A DNA stretch of 64,000 nt, taken from NCBI GenBank assembly GCA_947561395.2, contig OX387190.1, forward strand, positions 8,240,858-8,304,857, given 5' to 3'. This stretch comes from Buxus sempervirens. Its lineage: Eukaryota > Streptophyta > Magnoliopsida > Buxales > Buxaceae. Shown here piece by piece: positions 34,472 to 47,570 of the stretch. The notes under the pieces were generated by a model, which did not search any database, was not told where the DNA came from, and saw only the letters and a program-made list of their open reading frames with translations. Both the position numbers and the translations under genes were made by a program. Within the stretch, counting starts at the first letter, position 1, and every line of letters starts with the position of its first letter.

Positions 34472-35737
34472 ATGATATTGTGTGCTTCATAATGAGCCAG
34501 TTGTATTAACACATGCCTAAAGTGGTGTAAAGCATCTGATCAATGCTAAGCATTTACTTGGGTATTGAACTAGTACAATATGGGTTACTGCAGTTATAAA
34601 GCATTTGATCAATGCCTAACATTTAGGTGTAGTATTATGTATGTGATGCGTTATTTTGGCATAAGTTAAATCAAAAAAGAATTACATGATTTTCACATCA
34701 ACTTACATATAGTCATGAATATATGCAAGGGACGGATGATAGAAAAGTTATGAAACTCTTTTCTAAGATATTTTAAATTTATATAATTTTGATTTATAGT
34801 TGGTATGATAGGGTTATTGCTATGTCCTTAAACTATGAATGAAAAAAAATCAGATTTTTGCATATAAATTCAATTAAAATGGAATTTTTACACACTCTTA
34901 GAGGAAGATTTAGGTCAAGTGCTCTATATGAAAGTTGTTGGATTCTAAATCTAGTTTGGCTTAAAAATAAAATTTTACTGATAATCTGCTGTTTAGTATT
35001 TCTAATATAATGTTTATTAGTTACTAGTATACACAGGTTTTTAATAAAAGTTAAATTTAAAATACAATACTTAATTAACCACATAGAATATCGAAAATCT
35101 GCTATAGGTTATTTTAGTACCATGAGTCAAGATTCCAATGAGCCAAATTTTAGGTGATTTGGTTAAGAAATGACCAAGTTATTAGATTTAGGGCATTACT
35201 TGTTCCCAAGTTCCAGATTTGATATATACATGATTAAAATTCTTAATTAATTTATTAAAATCTATTTTATGTTTTGATATGATAGTTTAAATACCCTAAT
35301 AGATTCTAAAAGTCCTTAAAAGATATTTTGAAGAGGTTTTACTAGAAATATATATATATATAATTCAAGAATTATGCAAAAAGAGTTACTTAGATTGACA
35401 TCTCTTCTAAAGTACATAAACTAAAACATCTTTTGTCTCCTTTGATAAAAGCTTTTAAATCCTTCTTATTTCTTTTCCTTAAACTAGTTAATTTAATACT
35501 ATGAAAAAGGGTTAGGACCTAAGAATAACTCTTTACCATTCAATCTCTCTATCTAATTTAAATTTCCAAAACTCCAAGGAAATACCCAACCCTTATGACC
35601 ACATGAGGTGAGTGACATGCTTTCTTCCATTTCTTTCTATAAAACGTCATATCTTTTCTATCCTATAAACTTCCTCTTTCTATAAATCAGGGATTGCGCA
35701 GTGGAAGCATGAGTGGAGTAATTCTAGAATAGAAGTT
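34472..35737. other. Unassigned AT-rich DNA
   Basis: No open frame with a recognisable domain, no element end and no tandem repeat apart from a short (AT)n run near 35349-35362. It may be old decayed repeat DNA or the worn internal part of the Tekay-type element whose 3' end follows. Confidence 0.4.
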
Positions 35738-37419
35738 ATGATTTAAATTTCGAGGACGAAATTTTTTGTTAAGTGGGTAGATTGTAAAACCCTGGATTTT
35801 CCTAAAAATAAAATAAGTTAAATAAGCCTAAATATATAGAGAAGTTAAGATTTAATTTAAGTATCGGAGGAATAATATTATGATCGAAAGAGATATTAGT
35901 AACCAAATAAATAAACAATAATTTTGAGCAATTAGGAATTTAAATAGTGGCTTCATTTAAATAGGAAAGAGTAAGGTTGATTTAGATAAATTGGGAGAGT
36001 GACTTAAATATAAAGGATTGGAGAAGATATGTATTAATCTAAGTGCATTATATGGTTAAGATTGATGTGAGGAATAAAGAGGATAATTTTTGGGAAAAGA
36101 TCCAAAGGTTAAATATGGAATTTCAAGGAAAGGGTATTTTAGTCATTTTCCAATTAGCCAAATTAATATATTGAGTAAGTAAATAATTATTAGACTTGAA
36201 ATATTTAACTAGACTTAATTTGGGGTTAAGTTTGAATTTAAATAGCAAATTATGGCTTAAAAGTAGGAAAAATGGTATATTGGTGATTATGGTTGATAAA
36301 AAGCCTTAAACTTGAGAATAAGAGGAGTTTTGGGGTGTTTTAGTAATATTTTAAAATAAGAAATTAAATTAGCACGAAAATAAATTAAATTAAATCCTTC
36401 TTTTGTATGAGATTCTTTAAAAATGAATTAGAAGGAGGGGTAAGATAAAAAGCTTTCAAATTAAGAATGGAAACCTATTTAGAAGGACTCCTAAACCTAT
36501 TAGGACTTCTAATAAGCTTATCAAAAGGGAAAGTCTAGGGAAGGTTTAGGGTTTATAGAAAATCAAAAATAAGGAGAAAGAGAGGGGGATTTGTGCTAGG
36601 GCTGGAGAAAAATAAGGGGAAGAAGAGAATGAGAAAAAAAAGAGGGAAGAAAAGAAAAAGGAGGTGCTGCAGAGGTCTAACCAGTAGACTTTGAATGGCG
36701 ATCTCCGGAGCTCCAACCATTGGAATGAGTTGAAATTTGGAGGTTATGATCTACGCATGAGATTCTTCAATCTGAACGGTGGAGATTGGATTTGGAGAAG
36801 TCTAAGCTGGTGGTACGAACTAACCCAGAAACGTGGTGGAACATCATATTTAGGAAGAAATAGGGGTTGTAGAGATGGTCGACTAGCCAACTTCGAACGA
36901 CGAGATAGGAAGATTCAACTGTTGGAATGGGCTAAAATTTTAGGTTTTTGATCTACTCATGGAGGACTTCAAACTAAACGGTGCAGATCTGAAGTGAAGA
37001 AGTCTAGAAGGGTGTTATTGAGGTCATAAAATGGGCACAGAAGGAGTTTTCGACAAATCTGGGTTCATCAAAAAGGCAAGTAGCAAACCCTTGAAATTGA
37101 AGGAACTGCATGTTTTCTTGTGATTTTGATGTTTGATCGTATTGGTTTTTAAGTTGGATTTCATTAGAAAAGTTGGATGAGTATAAAGTTTTGATTTGGT
37201 TATTTAAATCTCTCTTTAAGAATCAAGAAAAGTAATGAATATAGGGGATTAAATTAGTGGGGAAAAACTTAGATAAATTATAATCACTAAGATTTGATTA
37301 GTTTTGTCTTAGAAGAATTTTAGAATGAAATTTAGATGTTTAGAAACAATTTAAAATCATAGAAATTTGAGAAGTTTCGGAAATTCTGAAAAACCTAGAA
37401 AAACTGAGTTTTGGGCAGA

Positions 37420-37615
37420 GTGCCCGAAAGGCAGCTCAAGCGCCCTATCTGTATACCTTAAAACAGAACCTGAAACTCAGTTGCTAGAAAAACCACTCGA
37501 GCGCAACCACGGGCAACCTGCCTGTGTATCTAAAACAGAACCTGAAATTATAGCTGCTAAAACAGTTGCTCGAGCACCTTTTCGAGTGACCCATGCAGAA
37601 AATCCAGATTTTGGG
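37420..37615 (+). repeat. Word block in the Tekay-type LTR
   Basis: Words such as GTGCCCGAAAGGCAGCTCAA, CACTCGAGCGCAACC and GTTGCTCGAGCACC, separated by a repeated AAAACAGAACCTGAAA. Its place in the LTR matches the blocks at 16310-16560 and 30030-30220. Confidence 0.65.
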
Positions 37616-38226
37616 ATTTGTGCCCAGATTTAAATTTTTAATGATTTTTTTGTAAATCCTAAAGTTGTAACACCTGTAACTAGGAAAATTTGAGATGTAG
37701 GAAGTGGTGGAATTAAATTTGAATTAAAGAATAGTAATTTGGGATGATGATTGTAAAGATGAAACTTTTGGAGATATTTTAAGTAGAAAGAGGTCACAAC
37801 CTATTTAGTTCTGAATTTGTGTAACCTAACCTATTCTTAAACTTCAATATAGACTGAAGATACCTTCTGGAAGTACTAAATAACATAGTTAATAAGTTTT
37901 GACACCTTAGGTTCTTTAAAGGGTAACTTTGGGTATTCTTTGGCAAATATCTAGAATAAAAACCAATTAGGGCATGAATCTTTGTAAATCATAAAATACT
38001 GATTTGGAAAATTATCTAACACTTTCACATGGGTAAATTAAGCGTGTTCCTATTAGTAAATTAATGTTTAGAAAACTAATGAGTGATTTGGGCATGATTA
38101 ACTATAATATTGTGTTTTCAAGGCTTGGATTGTGTTTTCTATTTATTTTCAGATGTGGTCCATTTCTTACATTTGATGTCATATATCTGGACATTTGCAT
38201 ATGGTTTCATTAATGAATTGGAAGAA

Positions 38227-38333
38227 GTATTGAAGACCTTCGTGTACCTCGGGGATGCCCTATGTATCTTGGGATGAAGTATTGAAGACATCCGTGTACC
38301 TCGGGGATGCCCCATGTATCTTGGGAAGATATG
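38227..38333 (+). repeat. About 52-bp direct duplication in the Tekay-type LTR
   Basis: A unit with GTATTGAAGAC, GTGTACCTCGGGGATGCCC and ATGTATCTTGGGA occurs twice in tandem. A second local repeat, GAATAGCCA followed by AGGGCGGCTGGT, occurs near 38625 and 38692. Confidence 0.7.
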
Positions 38334-39228
38334 ATTTTGGTTAATTTTCTTCTCTTATGTATCTTGAGATGAGTTGTTTATTAAGGATTTTAGAACTTAT
38401 AGTATTATTAAGTTATTATGAGTTTTTGGTTGTGAGCTGTGTCTAGCAGGCTTTGCTCTTACATGGATCCATTAGCGTAGCTAATAAATGAAATTATTTT
38501 CTGGAGTTTCCTATTATGTGTCATAGGCATTCCATCATCTCAAGGATGGTATTGCTCCTGGATTGGTCAGTCGCTACGTTACCCACTCCTGGATTGGTTG
38601 GGCCGTGCATGATAACCCATTTGGAATAGCCAGACTGTAGGGCGGCTGGTTATTGGTTATTGGTTGTTGGTGGGTTCTTCCATCGATGTTGAATAGCCAA
38701 ACTGCAGGGCGGCTGGTCCATTTGTAATTCGGAAGGTAGCATACTGCCACATGTCTGTAGGACTCTGTTTACGATTCCATTAGTCCTGTGATGTCACAGA
38801 TGTGGTATGCTGTTTGCCGTGATTTATCTATATTATCATTTTTCTTGTTGATGTTGTTGTTGGTTTAATCGTACACCTCATGACTTATTTTATATAAACA
38901 TGGACTGATTTCATGCATGCACCTTGTTACTTGTTGAGATTTATTCTCACTCCGGTTTCTCTCATTTTTCAGGTATTCTTGGAGAGGACGACAGCATTGG
39001 ACTAGTATGTAAAGGGCTTGTCAGTTTAGTTGTAGATTAGCTTCCTGAGATTAAAAACATTGTAACGGTTTAAAGTTTATTTGTTAATGGATATTATTTC
39101 AAGTTTCTGCATATAACTCTGATGATGAAATTAATTGAAGGTTTAAATTGATCAGATTTTTAGTTGCTTTTGTTAGTTACCATAACACCTGGGGTTTTGG
39201 GAAATGGACTTGGAACCGGGGTGTTACA

Positions 39229-39920
39229 CCAACTCTTGCTACTGCTACCTCCACCAATCCTCTTCTAGACCATTCTAAGGCATTTACCAGTAGGTCTGCC
39301 AATCAGATAAGCAATGGGCAAGGCAGTGAAAAGCAGATCAACCTGTCTACATTGATTGGCCGGCCGGGACAGATTGTCAGGGTGTACATTTGGGAAGAAG
39401 CAGATTACCGGACAGCGAATCATTGGGGCGGATGACGAGGATGCCCCCTAGACCTCCCTTTGGTGCACTTCTCCCCAATCAAAGAACTCGAGTTTTTCTA
39501 CCCCACACCTATCCCAGATCCATCTCCTGTAAATATCTTCGACATGATAGATAGCCCACCACACGACCTCACAACTCTCTCATTTGAACCACCATCTTAA
39601 ACTTATCACAACTCCGCCTTGAACCACCATCCTACCACACTGTACCTCCACCCTATCCAATCCAACCCCTCTACCACCAATCCACCATCACCACCACTGA
39701 AGTAGAAATTGATCGGATCACCCGATCCTGCCAATACGTAAATACTGACCCTCCACCCACACTAAAGGAAGAGACAAAAGAAGAAAAGAAAATAAAAGAG
39801 AAAGGGAAGGAAGTGGCCACGGAATTGCCACCAACCTACAAAAGAAAAGGGAAAGCTACAGAGGAGGATATTATTGATCTCCACAATAGTATACAGGTGC
39901 CAGAATATGATCTCTTCCAG
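39229..39920 (+). pseudogene. gag-protease linker of element B
   Basis: Matches element A from about 4356 to 5030: NPLLDHSKAFTSRSANQIS, then the acidic and proline-rich part, then a basic KEEKKIKEKGKEVATELP stretch. In B this sequence runs without interruption into the protease, which shows that the LTR at 5036 in A is an insertion. No known domain is present. Confidence 0.7.
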
Positions 39921-39949
39921 CAACTATAGAAAGTACCTGCTCAAATCTC

Positions 39950-40590
39950 CATCATGCACCTATTAATCGATTTAGAGAAACATAGAACGGCAATAATGAA
40001 GGTCTTAGATGATGCTTATGTGCCGGATAGCATTAGTCCTGACCAACTAGAGGCAGTTGTGTCTGTGATCATGGCACCAAAAGCTATCTTCTTCTCTGCC
40101 ACAGATTTGCCACCAGAAGGGTGTGAGCACACTGAACCATTGTACATTACGGTGAAGTGCTTTGACCATGTTGTAAAGCGAGTAATGATTGATAATGGGT
40201 CAGCCTTGAACATCTGCCCTAAGAGGACTTTCCACAGTCTACAATTGAGCTCTGAATTAATCAAGCCAAGTTCCCATAATGTCCATGGATTTGATAATGC
40301 TAGAAGGGAATCCTTAGGAAAGGTCACCTTGGACATGGTAATTGCAGAAAGGACGTTCACCATGTCCTTTGAACTTATGGACATTAATGCCTCTTTCAAC
40401 TTACTGATTGGGAGGCCATGGTTGCACCAAGCTGGGGCAGTATCGTCCACTCTACACCGGATGGTCAGGTACATATCTGGAAACGAGTTAATCACTGTCC
40501 ATGCTGAAGACCATAGGGAGTTTGAAAAGTTTGGAGTACCATATGTTGATTACAAGCTACCCACGTCACTGAACTTCCAGACAATAGAGA
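39950..40590 (+). pseudogene. Aspartic protease region of element B
   Basis: Retropepsin-like domain with VMIDNGSALNICPKRTF around 40183-40225 and FELMDINASFNLLIGRPWLH near 40370-40430. It is collinear with the protease of A (8085-8700). It is one open stretch and could be mistaken for a host gene. Confidence 0.87.
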
Positions 40591-40675
40591 TGGTACAAGT
40601 GAACCACATCCCTTTGGCTGACCGGGTACGACGATCCCCAAAGAGAAAGAGAGGCAGTATGTTTAGTGCCACTGA

Positions 40676-40796
40676 GTGTGCCGATTGGGGGCTTAGAGCG
40701 GGAGACGGATTGGGAAAATACAAGCAGGGAATCAAAAAGGCTGTCCAAACTTATGAGAAGGCCACCGGATTTGGACTAGGATATAACCCACAGCCC
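40676..40796 (+). pseudogene. G-patch domain of element B
   Basis: WGLRAGDGLGKYKQ and FGLGYNPQP, the same G-patch as in A at 8833-8957. Its position directly after the protease is conserved in both copies. Confidence 0.75.
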
Positions 40797-40879
40797 TAGA
40801 ATTATGCTAGACTCTATGGGATGCAAGCTGAAAGGAAAAGAGCTCGGATTGAAGGAACGGACCCATACTAGCCCATCTG

Positions 40880-41275
40880 TATGCATGGGGAATTATACCA
40901 CCGCTTCACCAACATGGAACAGGAAGCTGCCATGTCATTGGAGAATATTGTCCCCCAGGGGTGGGGTGATGAATTCCAAAATTCCCCGGTACAGGAAGGG
41001 GATTATCTACAAGGTTTATCTCAGATGCTCCTGGAAGAGCGGCTGCCCATGGAGATGATTGGTGGTGCAGTGGAGATTGATCCCCTAGCCTCTGATTAGT
41101 TACCAGATAATCTGCCATCACTACTGGCATTGGACTCCACCAATGATGTGACAATTGCTGTTGCGCCATCAGATGCACCGTTCATCCTGGAAGGGATACC
41201 GGTTGATCCCCCAGTCATGATTGATGCGCCGCCGTTAGCTCCCATCCAAGAATCTGAAGAAGAAGAAGACCCAGC
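40880..41275 (+). pseudogene. Protease-RT linker of element B, left part
   Basis: Corresponds to 9050-9440 of A (for example GDYLQGLSQMLLEERLPMEM). It ends at the target duplication CCAGC (41271-41275) of LTR1 and resumes at 57873 in the same reading context (MYIYMMES-like). Confidence 0.75.
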
Positions 41276-43616
41276 TGTGTGCGGTGAAAATCGCATGGCG
41301 GGGCACACGTGAGATGCGTGCCTCCTAAAGGGTAAAACGGGAAAGTTGGAATCGCCACTGCCTGATGGGGGTGCAGGTAGACACCTAGGTGCCTAAGTTT
41401 TTCTAGTAGGCTGGTCTGCGGCTTGAGATTTTAAGCAAGGTCTCGGTTATAGTCCGTTGAAGTTTGTAGACACCCTGGTTCGCCCCGTCGGGTGACGGGT
41501 CCCATGGGTTTCCTGGTTATGAGTCAATTCAACCTAAACTCAACCAATTCCTAATCTAGCATGCACATTTTATTGGGTCTGGTGGGGACCACCTGAATGG
41601 CGTGGGTCCACTTTATTTTGATTTTATCTTAGATTTATTAAAGTGATTTGAGTTTGATTGGGTGGGCCCGTTGGAAGGAAGGCTCACGAATCCCCTGGTG
41701 GGCTAAGTCTAGCTCACATGTCCCTTGGTGGGCCTCAGTCTAAGCCTGAGAGGCCCTTTGGGCTTTGGTTAAGTGTATTGATTTTATTTACAGTTCAAGT
41801 GTAAATTTAGGTTAAGTTTTATTCAAAGTGAGCCTGGATGATTTGTGGGCCCCTTAGATGGACCTCACAATGGTGGCCATGTGGTTTGATTTATCTTAAT
41901 TCAATTTGATCCCAGAATGGGCTAGGAATTGGGCTTGGGGCCCGCAGCCTAGGCTTGAGGCCTGGAGGCCCAAGACTTAGGAAATTGGGGTTTTGAACCC
42001 TTCCTTATTTGGTTAATGGGCTTGACGGGCCCGATAGGTCTTGGCCTGTGGTCTCAGCCAAACCAAACTTAAACTAATCCAGCATGCTTCAAAATTGGAC
42101 TTTGGGTGGGCCTCAAACGGTGTGGCCCAGTCAATTGACTTAATCATCTTGTTTACCTCCAAGTGGTTTGTTTGGGCTTGGTGGGCCCTGTTGGAAGGCC
42201 CACTATGTATCAAATTGGACCGGGAGGTCCAAGTCCCACTTTGGGTTTTACGGGTGGTTCACTTGGTTTAATTAAGAGAGCAAGAAAATTACACAAAACC
42301 AAGAAAAATAAGAAAATGAAATTTCTGCAGTATAGCCAACCTAAGTTGTCAGCTACACACAAAGGCACATGTAGTTTAACCCACTAAGTATAAGATACAT
42401 GCTCTAAAACCATAATGCATTTACATGTACCGAATGCATGTAAGGTGAGATGTGTGCTCCTTTGATGTGTACAAAAGTGGAGGGGTTGAATTCATGCCAG
42501 TGAATGTGAGCATGCTTATGGCATTTCATAAAGTATGCATACATGTGTGCGCGCGTCGGAAACGCGACACGGGGGAATTCGGAGTCGCCACCGCCTGATG
42601 GGGTGCAGGCGGACACCTGGGTGCCTAATCTTGTCTATTAGGGCTTTTGGTCTGCGGCTTGAGATTCTAAGTCTGTTCTCGGTTGCCGTCTGGAGAAGTC
42701 CGTAGACACCCTAGTCCGCCCCGTCAGATGATGGGTCCCGTGGGTTCCCTGGTTTGAGTCAGCTTACATTGGTCTCACCCGATTCCTAATCCGATATGCA
42801 GTTTGGTTAAGTCTGGCGGGACCACCTGAGTGGTGTGGGTCCTATTAATTGCTTTTATCTTGATTACTTAAGTGATCTGCGTCTGGTTGGGCGGGCCTCG
42901 TTGGAAGGCCCACAGTATCCTTGGTGGGCTTAGTCAAGCTCGTGTGCCCTTGTGGGCCTCGGCCTATCCTAGGAGGCCCTTTGGGCTTTGGTTGGTGCAT
43001 TGATTTTACTTTAGGTTCAGATTTGAAGATTAAGTGTTTTTCATGCACAAGTGGGCCGGACTGGTTTGTGGGCCCCTTAGGTAGGCCCATATGGTGGCCA
43101 AGTAATTTTTATTGGATTTATCTTTTTAATTTGCCAAAGTGAGTTGGACACTGGGCTTGGGGCCCGCAGTCCAAATCTGGGCTTGTAAGCCCAAGTTACC
43201 AGAAGTTAGGGTTTGCACCCTTCCTTGGTTCGGTTGGTGGGCTTTGGCGGGCCCGGTAGGCCCTTGCCCTTGGTCTCAGCCAAACCACGCATTTCATGCA
43301 TCAATTCACTAATCTGGTTCGGGTGGACCGCCTTAGGTTTGGCCCGCCCGGTTTGATCAATTAATTTTACTTATCTTGATTAAGTTGCACGCATACCTTT
43401 CATTGTGTTTATTGGGCCGGGTGGGCCCCGTTGGAAGGCCCACTGGAAATCAAGTTGGACCGGGGGTCCAAGTCCCATATTGGGTTTCCGGGTCACACGG
43501 AAACCCTTTTTGGCTCATTTGGCTTGATTTAGGAATGCCACCCATGTCTAGCAAAAGTTACAGATCACAGAAACATATCAAAATTGACATTTATCAAGGA
43601 GAGACTGGCTCATTAT

Positions 43617-45273
43617 TGATAAGTGCATATTTTTATACATTTATTAGTCTTGAATTTGGTCTTTTGGAATTGTTTAGGCCTTGTTATGTTAATTTATACT
43701 TGTTTTTGTAGTTAAGGAATTTTTGGAAGGATTAGAGTAAATTGTGGTTATAATTGGAAAAACTCAGGCTTTTTAGTAGTTTGACCTTCTGGACTTCTTG
43801 CAGGATTTTGATCACATTAGAGTTCCAGAATGTGAAAGTGATCTTCAGAGCTTTTGTAGAAGACGTCCTGAGCTTTCCAGAATGGTATGGTTTGGAAAAA
43901 TCTGAGTTCATTTAAGCCTCCAAATGTTGTTTCAAAGTCAGATCAAGGAACCTGATTCTAATTCTGGTCGGACTGGAATTTCTGTTCGCGAATTGAAGCT
44001 TTAAAAGTGCATAACTTGAGCGTCAGATGTCCAAATTGAGTGATTCAAAAGCCTAAATTCATCTACACATCCAGAGCTACAATTTCTATGAAGGGATCTA
44101 TGTCCATAAATGAAGATTTCCTATCCAAAAAGTGTCCGCAAGTTCCAGAAGACTGAGTTGGTGTTTGAATTGAGTTTTTAATTAAAGACTTATTTGGAAG
44201 TCTATTTTAATTGTTTGGTTGGGTCCCACAAGAAGAAGATTTACATTAGAAGAGATCGTGAGTTGCTGGAGAGGCATAGAGGATTTGATTTGAAGATTTA
44301 TTCCATTGTGATAGGAGAAAAAGAGAGTTAGTTTCCAAGAAATAAGGAGGAGAATTTTGAAATAAACCCAGCAGCAGCTTTTGAAAGGAAGAGGACGAAA
44401 AAGGTCAGAAAGGATTTTTTCTGGACGTGGAGGAGAAGGGAAAAAGAGAGAAGAAGAAGCAGAACTCGTTTTCTTCTCTTGAAGATGCAAGGCTAAATTC
44501 CTCATTCGGTTCAAGAGAGCATACTTCGAAGGATCAGCCGTGAGACCTTTGTTTTGATTGTTCATAAATACTGATTATGTTTGCTATCTTTTGTTCTTCT
44601 TTGTCGATTGAAAGACATTCTTGTTCTTAGTTGCATAGGAGGTCCTCTCTGTAATTAAGATCAGTGAATGAAAGCCAGATTAAACTTTCTAATACGTATA
44701 TATTATGAAGTTTTATCATGAGTGGCAATTAGGGTTATTGATTTCTAATATTGATATCATATTAATCCTAAGAAGAATAAAGTGCAGATTAAACCAATCG
44801 AGCTTATGAATTGATTATTTGTTTCGGTCACTCTCTAATTCGTTAATGCTATTATTGAATTACACGTAGAGAGCTTGTTCTAGGTGGTTCAATAATAAGG
44901 AATCAAATATCGTGCTTATTATGTTTGATGATCAAGGAGAACAGGGTTAATCTATACTTTAGATTAACTTAGACTGAATGGCAATTATTGATTGGTGTAC
45001 TTTTAAGTGTTGTCAATGATCGGCTGGCAATTCGAAGGTAATGTTTGCTCTTGACCGGATTCTTTCTCACTGATTACTTCTATAGATTTTATTTATTTTT
45101 TGTCTTTTTGGCTTGAGTTAACTAATCTGAAAATTTCCTTCTCCTTTAAATCTATTTGACTATAATCTTGTGACGAGTTAATTGACACTAGTCTCTGTGG
45201 GATCGACCTCATTCATCACTAGCTATTTAGTTGTGAAAAGAGTAATTTATTTTGTTGCATTCGGCACGCATCA
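43617..45273 (+). mobile_element. 5' LTR of element C
   Basis: Starts TGATAAGTGCATATTTTTAT and ends GGCACGCATCA. It is collinear with the 3' LTR without length change. Dinucleotide ends TG and CA are present. Confidence 0.95.
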
Positions 45274-45278
45274 AAATT

Positions 45279-45296
45279 TGGCGCCGTTGCCGGGGA
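45279..45296 (+). other. Primer-binding site of element C (tRNA-Asp)
   Basis: TGGCGCCGTTGCCGGGGA, 5 nt after the 5' LTR. It is complementary to the 3' end of plant tRNA-Asp(GTC), the primer used by Athila elements. Confidence 0.92.
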
Positions 45297-45375
45297 CTAG
45301 TTGTTTTATTGATTCGTCTTTTTTATTATTTTCTCATTAGTTTATTGTTACTTTTTATTTGGTAAAAATAGGTGT

Positions 45376-47150
45376 ATGCAACGCTTGGGCAAATTTGAAA
45401 TCTTTCCACTTGATCCAGAGATTGAACGGACCATTAGAAGGTTAAAAAGAGAGAAAACCGAAGAAGCGGGTCAACAGAGTTTAAGCATTACATCAAATAT
45501 CTCCTCTTCATTAAGTGATTCCTCAAGCGAATCAGAATCAGAACCCATGGCAGCAAATGCAAACAGAACCCTTAAGGAGTTGGCGGCTCCAAATTTGAAC
45601 CAACAACCTCTTTGCATTGAATACCCTAATTTGGATGTAGATTTTGAGTTGAAATCTGGACTAATCCATCTTTTGCCTTCTTTTCGTGGTTTTGCAGGTG
45701 AAGATCCTCATAAACACTTGAAGGAGTTTCATGTGGTGTGTGCAACTATGAAGCCCGCAGGCATAACCGAGGAGCAAATTAAATTAAGAGCTTTTCCATT
45801 CTCTTTGGCGGAAGTAGCTAAGGATTGGCTTTATTATTTACCTTCTGGATCCATAAATACATGGATGGAGATGAAAAGGTTGTTTTTGGAGAAGTACTTC
45901 CCCGCCTCTAAAGCTGCAAACATCCGAAAAGAGATATGTGGAATCAGACAGTACAATGGAGAGACATTATATGAGTATTGGGAGCGCTTCAAGAAATTGT
46001 GTGCCAGTTGTCCTCATCATCAGATTTGTGAGCAGCTTCTAATCCAATACTTTTATGAGGGACTCTTCCCACAAGACAGGAGCATGATAGATGCAGCAAG
46101 CGGTGGTGCCTTAGTAGATAAAACACCAGAAGCAGCTAGAAATTTGATCTCCAACATGGCTGCCAATACCCAGCAGTTTGGCACAAGACATGATCCTCCA
46201 CCAAGGAAAGTTAATGAAGTCAATAACTCCACTCTTGAGCAACAAATAGCTGGATTAACCTCTTTGGTGAGACAAATGGCTGCAGGTGGTATTCAACAAG
46301 TGAAAGCATGTGGTATTTGTTCAGTTATGGGACATGCCACGGATATGTGTCCCACTTTACAAGAAGAGTCTACAGAGCAAGCTAATGCAGTTGGTGGTTT
46401 CCCAGGTCAGCCACAAAGAAAGTATGATCCCTATTCCAATACATACAATTCTGGATGGAGGGATCATCCAAATTTAAGCTATGGGAATCAAGGAGTGCTA
46501 CAACAGCAAAGGCCCTACCAGCCATCATTCCAAAGGCAACAACAAGCTCAACCTTCAAATTCTAATTCTTCGTTGGAAGACATGGTCAAGACATTAGTTC
46601 AAAATACTGCTCAACTTCAGAATAACAACATGCAGTTCCAACAACAAACAAGAACTAGTATTCAGAACTTGGAAAATCAAATGAGCCAACTTGCTACCAC
46701 TGTTAATAGAATGGAAGCTCAAAGTTCTGGTAAACTTCCATCTCAAACGATTGTGAACCCAAGAGAGAATGCAAGTGCAATCACTTTGAGGAGTGGAAAA
46801 GAAGTGGAAACACAACTTAAGGCCCCTCTCTGTGTGGATGATGAAGAAGTTGAAAAGGAGCTTGAAGTACCTCTAAAGAATTCTAAATTGGCAACCAAGG
46901 TAAATTCTCAAACTCCTTTGAATAAAAATATTTCTAATGCTTTGCCTCCTTTTCCTAGTAGGTTTGCTAAATCTAAGAAAGAGGAGCAAGAGAAGGAGAT
47001 ATTGGACCTGTTCAAAAGAGTAGAAGTGAACATACCTCTAATTGATGCCATCAAACAAGTCCCAAGGTATGCCAAATTTCTCAAGGAATTGTGCACTTCC
47101 AAAAGGAAGTTGAGAGGAGATGAGAAAGTAAGTGTGGGGGAGAATGTGTC
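45376..47150 (+). CDS. gag region of element C
   Basis: Starts MQRLGKFEIFPLDPEIERTI, 80 bp after the primer-binding site. A Retrotrans_gag capsid domain occupies about residues 85-270 (for example LKEFHVVCATMKPAGITEEQ and WYFPASK-like EKYFPASKAANIRKEI). A CCHC knuckle CGICSVMGHATDMC is near residue 313. A Gln-rich and coiled-coil stretch follows (residues about 385-455), then NPRENASAITLRSGKEVE, a signature of Athila-like gag. It forms the particle that packages element RNA. The start is supported by its position after the leader. Confidence 0.9.
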
Positions 47151-47189
47151 TGCAGTCATTCAAAGGAAACTTCCACAAAAATGCAAGGA

Positions 47190-47570
47190 TCCAGGTACGT
47201 TTACAATTCCATGTGTGATAGGTGGCACCAGATTTGAAAAAGCCATGCTAGATTTAGGAGCTTCAATTAACGTCATGCCATATTCTATTTATGCTTCTTT
47301 AAATTTGGGGCCTTTGAAAGAAACTGGTGTTATAATTCAGTTAGCTGACAGATCTAATGCCTATCCCGAAGGGGTTGTAGAGGATGTTTTGGTGCAGGTC
47401 AATGAGTTAGTTTTCCCAGCAGATTTCTACATATTACATATGGAGGGGGAACCTTCGTCCAAGTCAACACCAATTCTGTTGGGCCGACCCTTTTTAAGGA
47501 CAGCAAGGACCAAGATTGATGTGCATGAGGGAACATTGACTATGGAATTTGATAGTGAAATGGTACGCTT
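47190..47570 (+). CDS. Aspartic protease region of element C
   Basis: Active-site box MLDLGASINVMPYSIY near 47247, flap and C-terminal region with ILLGRPFLRTARTKIDVHEG near 47476. The D-L-G-A-S form is usual in the Athila lineage. It lies in the same frame as gag. It would cut the polyprotein. Confidence 0.88.

Larger units (their letters stand above)
35738..39228 (+). mobile_element. 3' end and 3' LTR of a Tekay-type element
   Basis: 35738-35782 reads TTTCGAGGACGAAATTTTTT and then a purine tract AAGTGGGTAGAT, the usual junction before a Tekay/Del chromovirus 3' LTR. The LTR (35783-39228, 3446 bp) starts TGTAAAACCCTGGATTTTCC and ends GGAACCGGGGTGTTACA. It is the same family as the solo LTR at 15078-18159. 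The coding part and 5' LTR are not recognisable upstream. Its right end abuts truncated element B. Confidence 0.75.

Noticed and set aside
44182-44565. Minus-strand 127-residue frame, repeated at 52893-53276
   Set aside because: The repetition is only because both copies are the LTRs of element C; it is antisense to them and has no domain.
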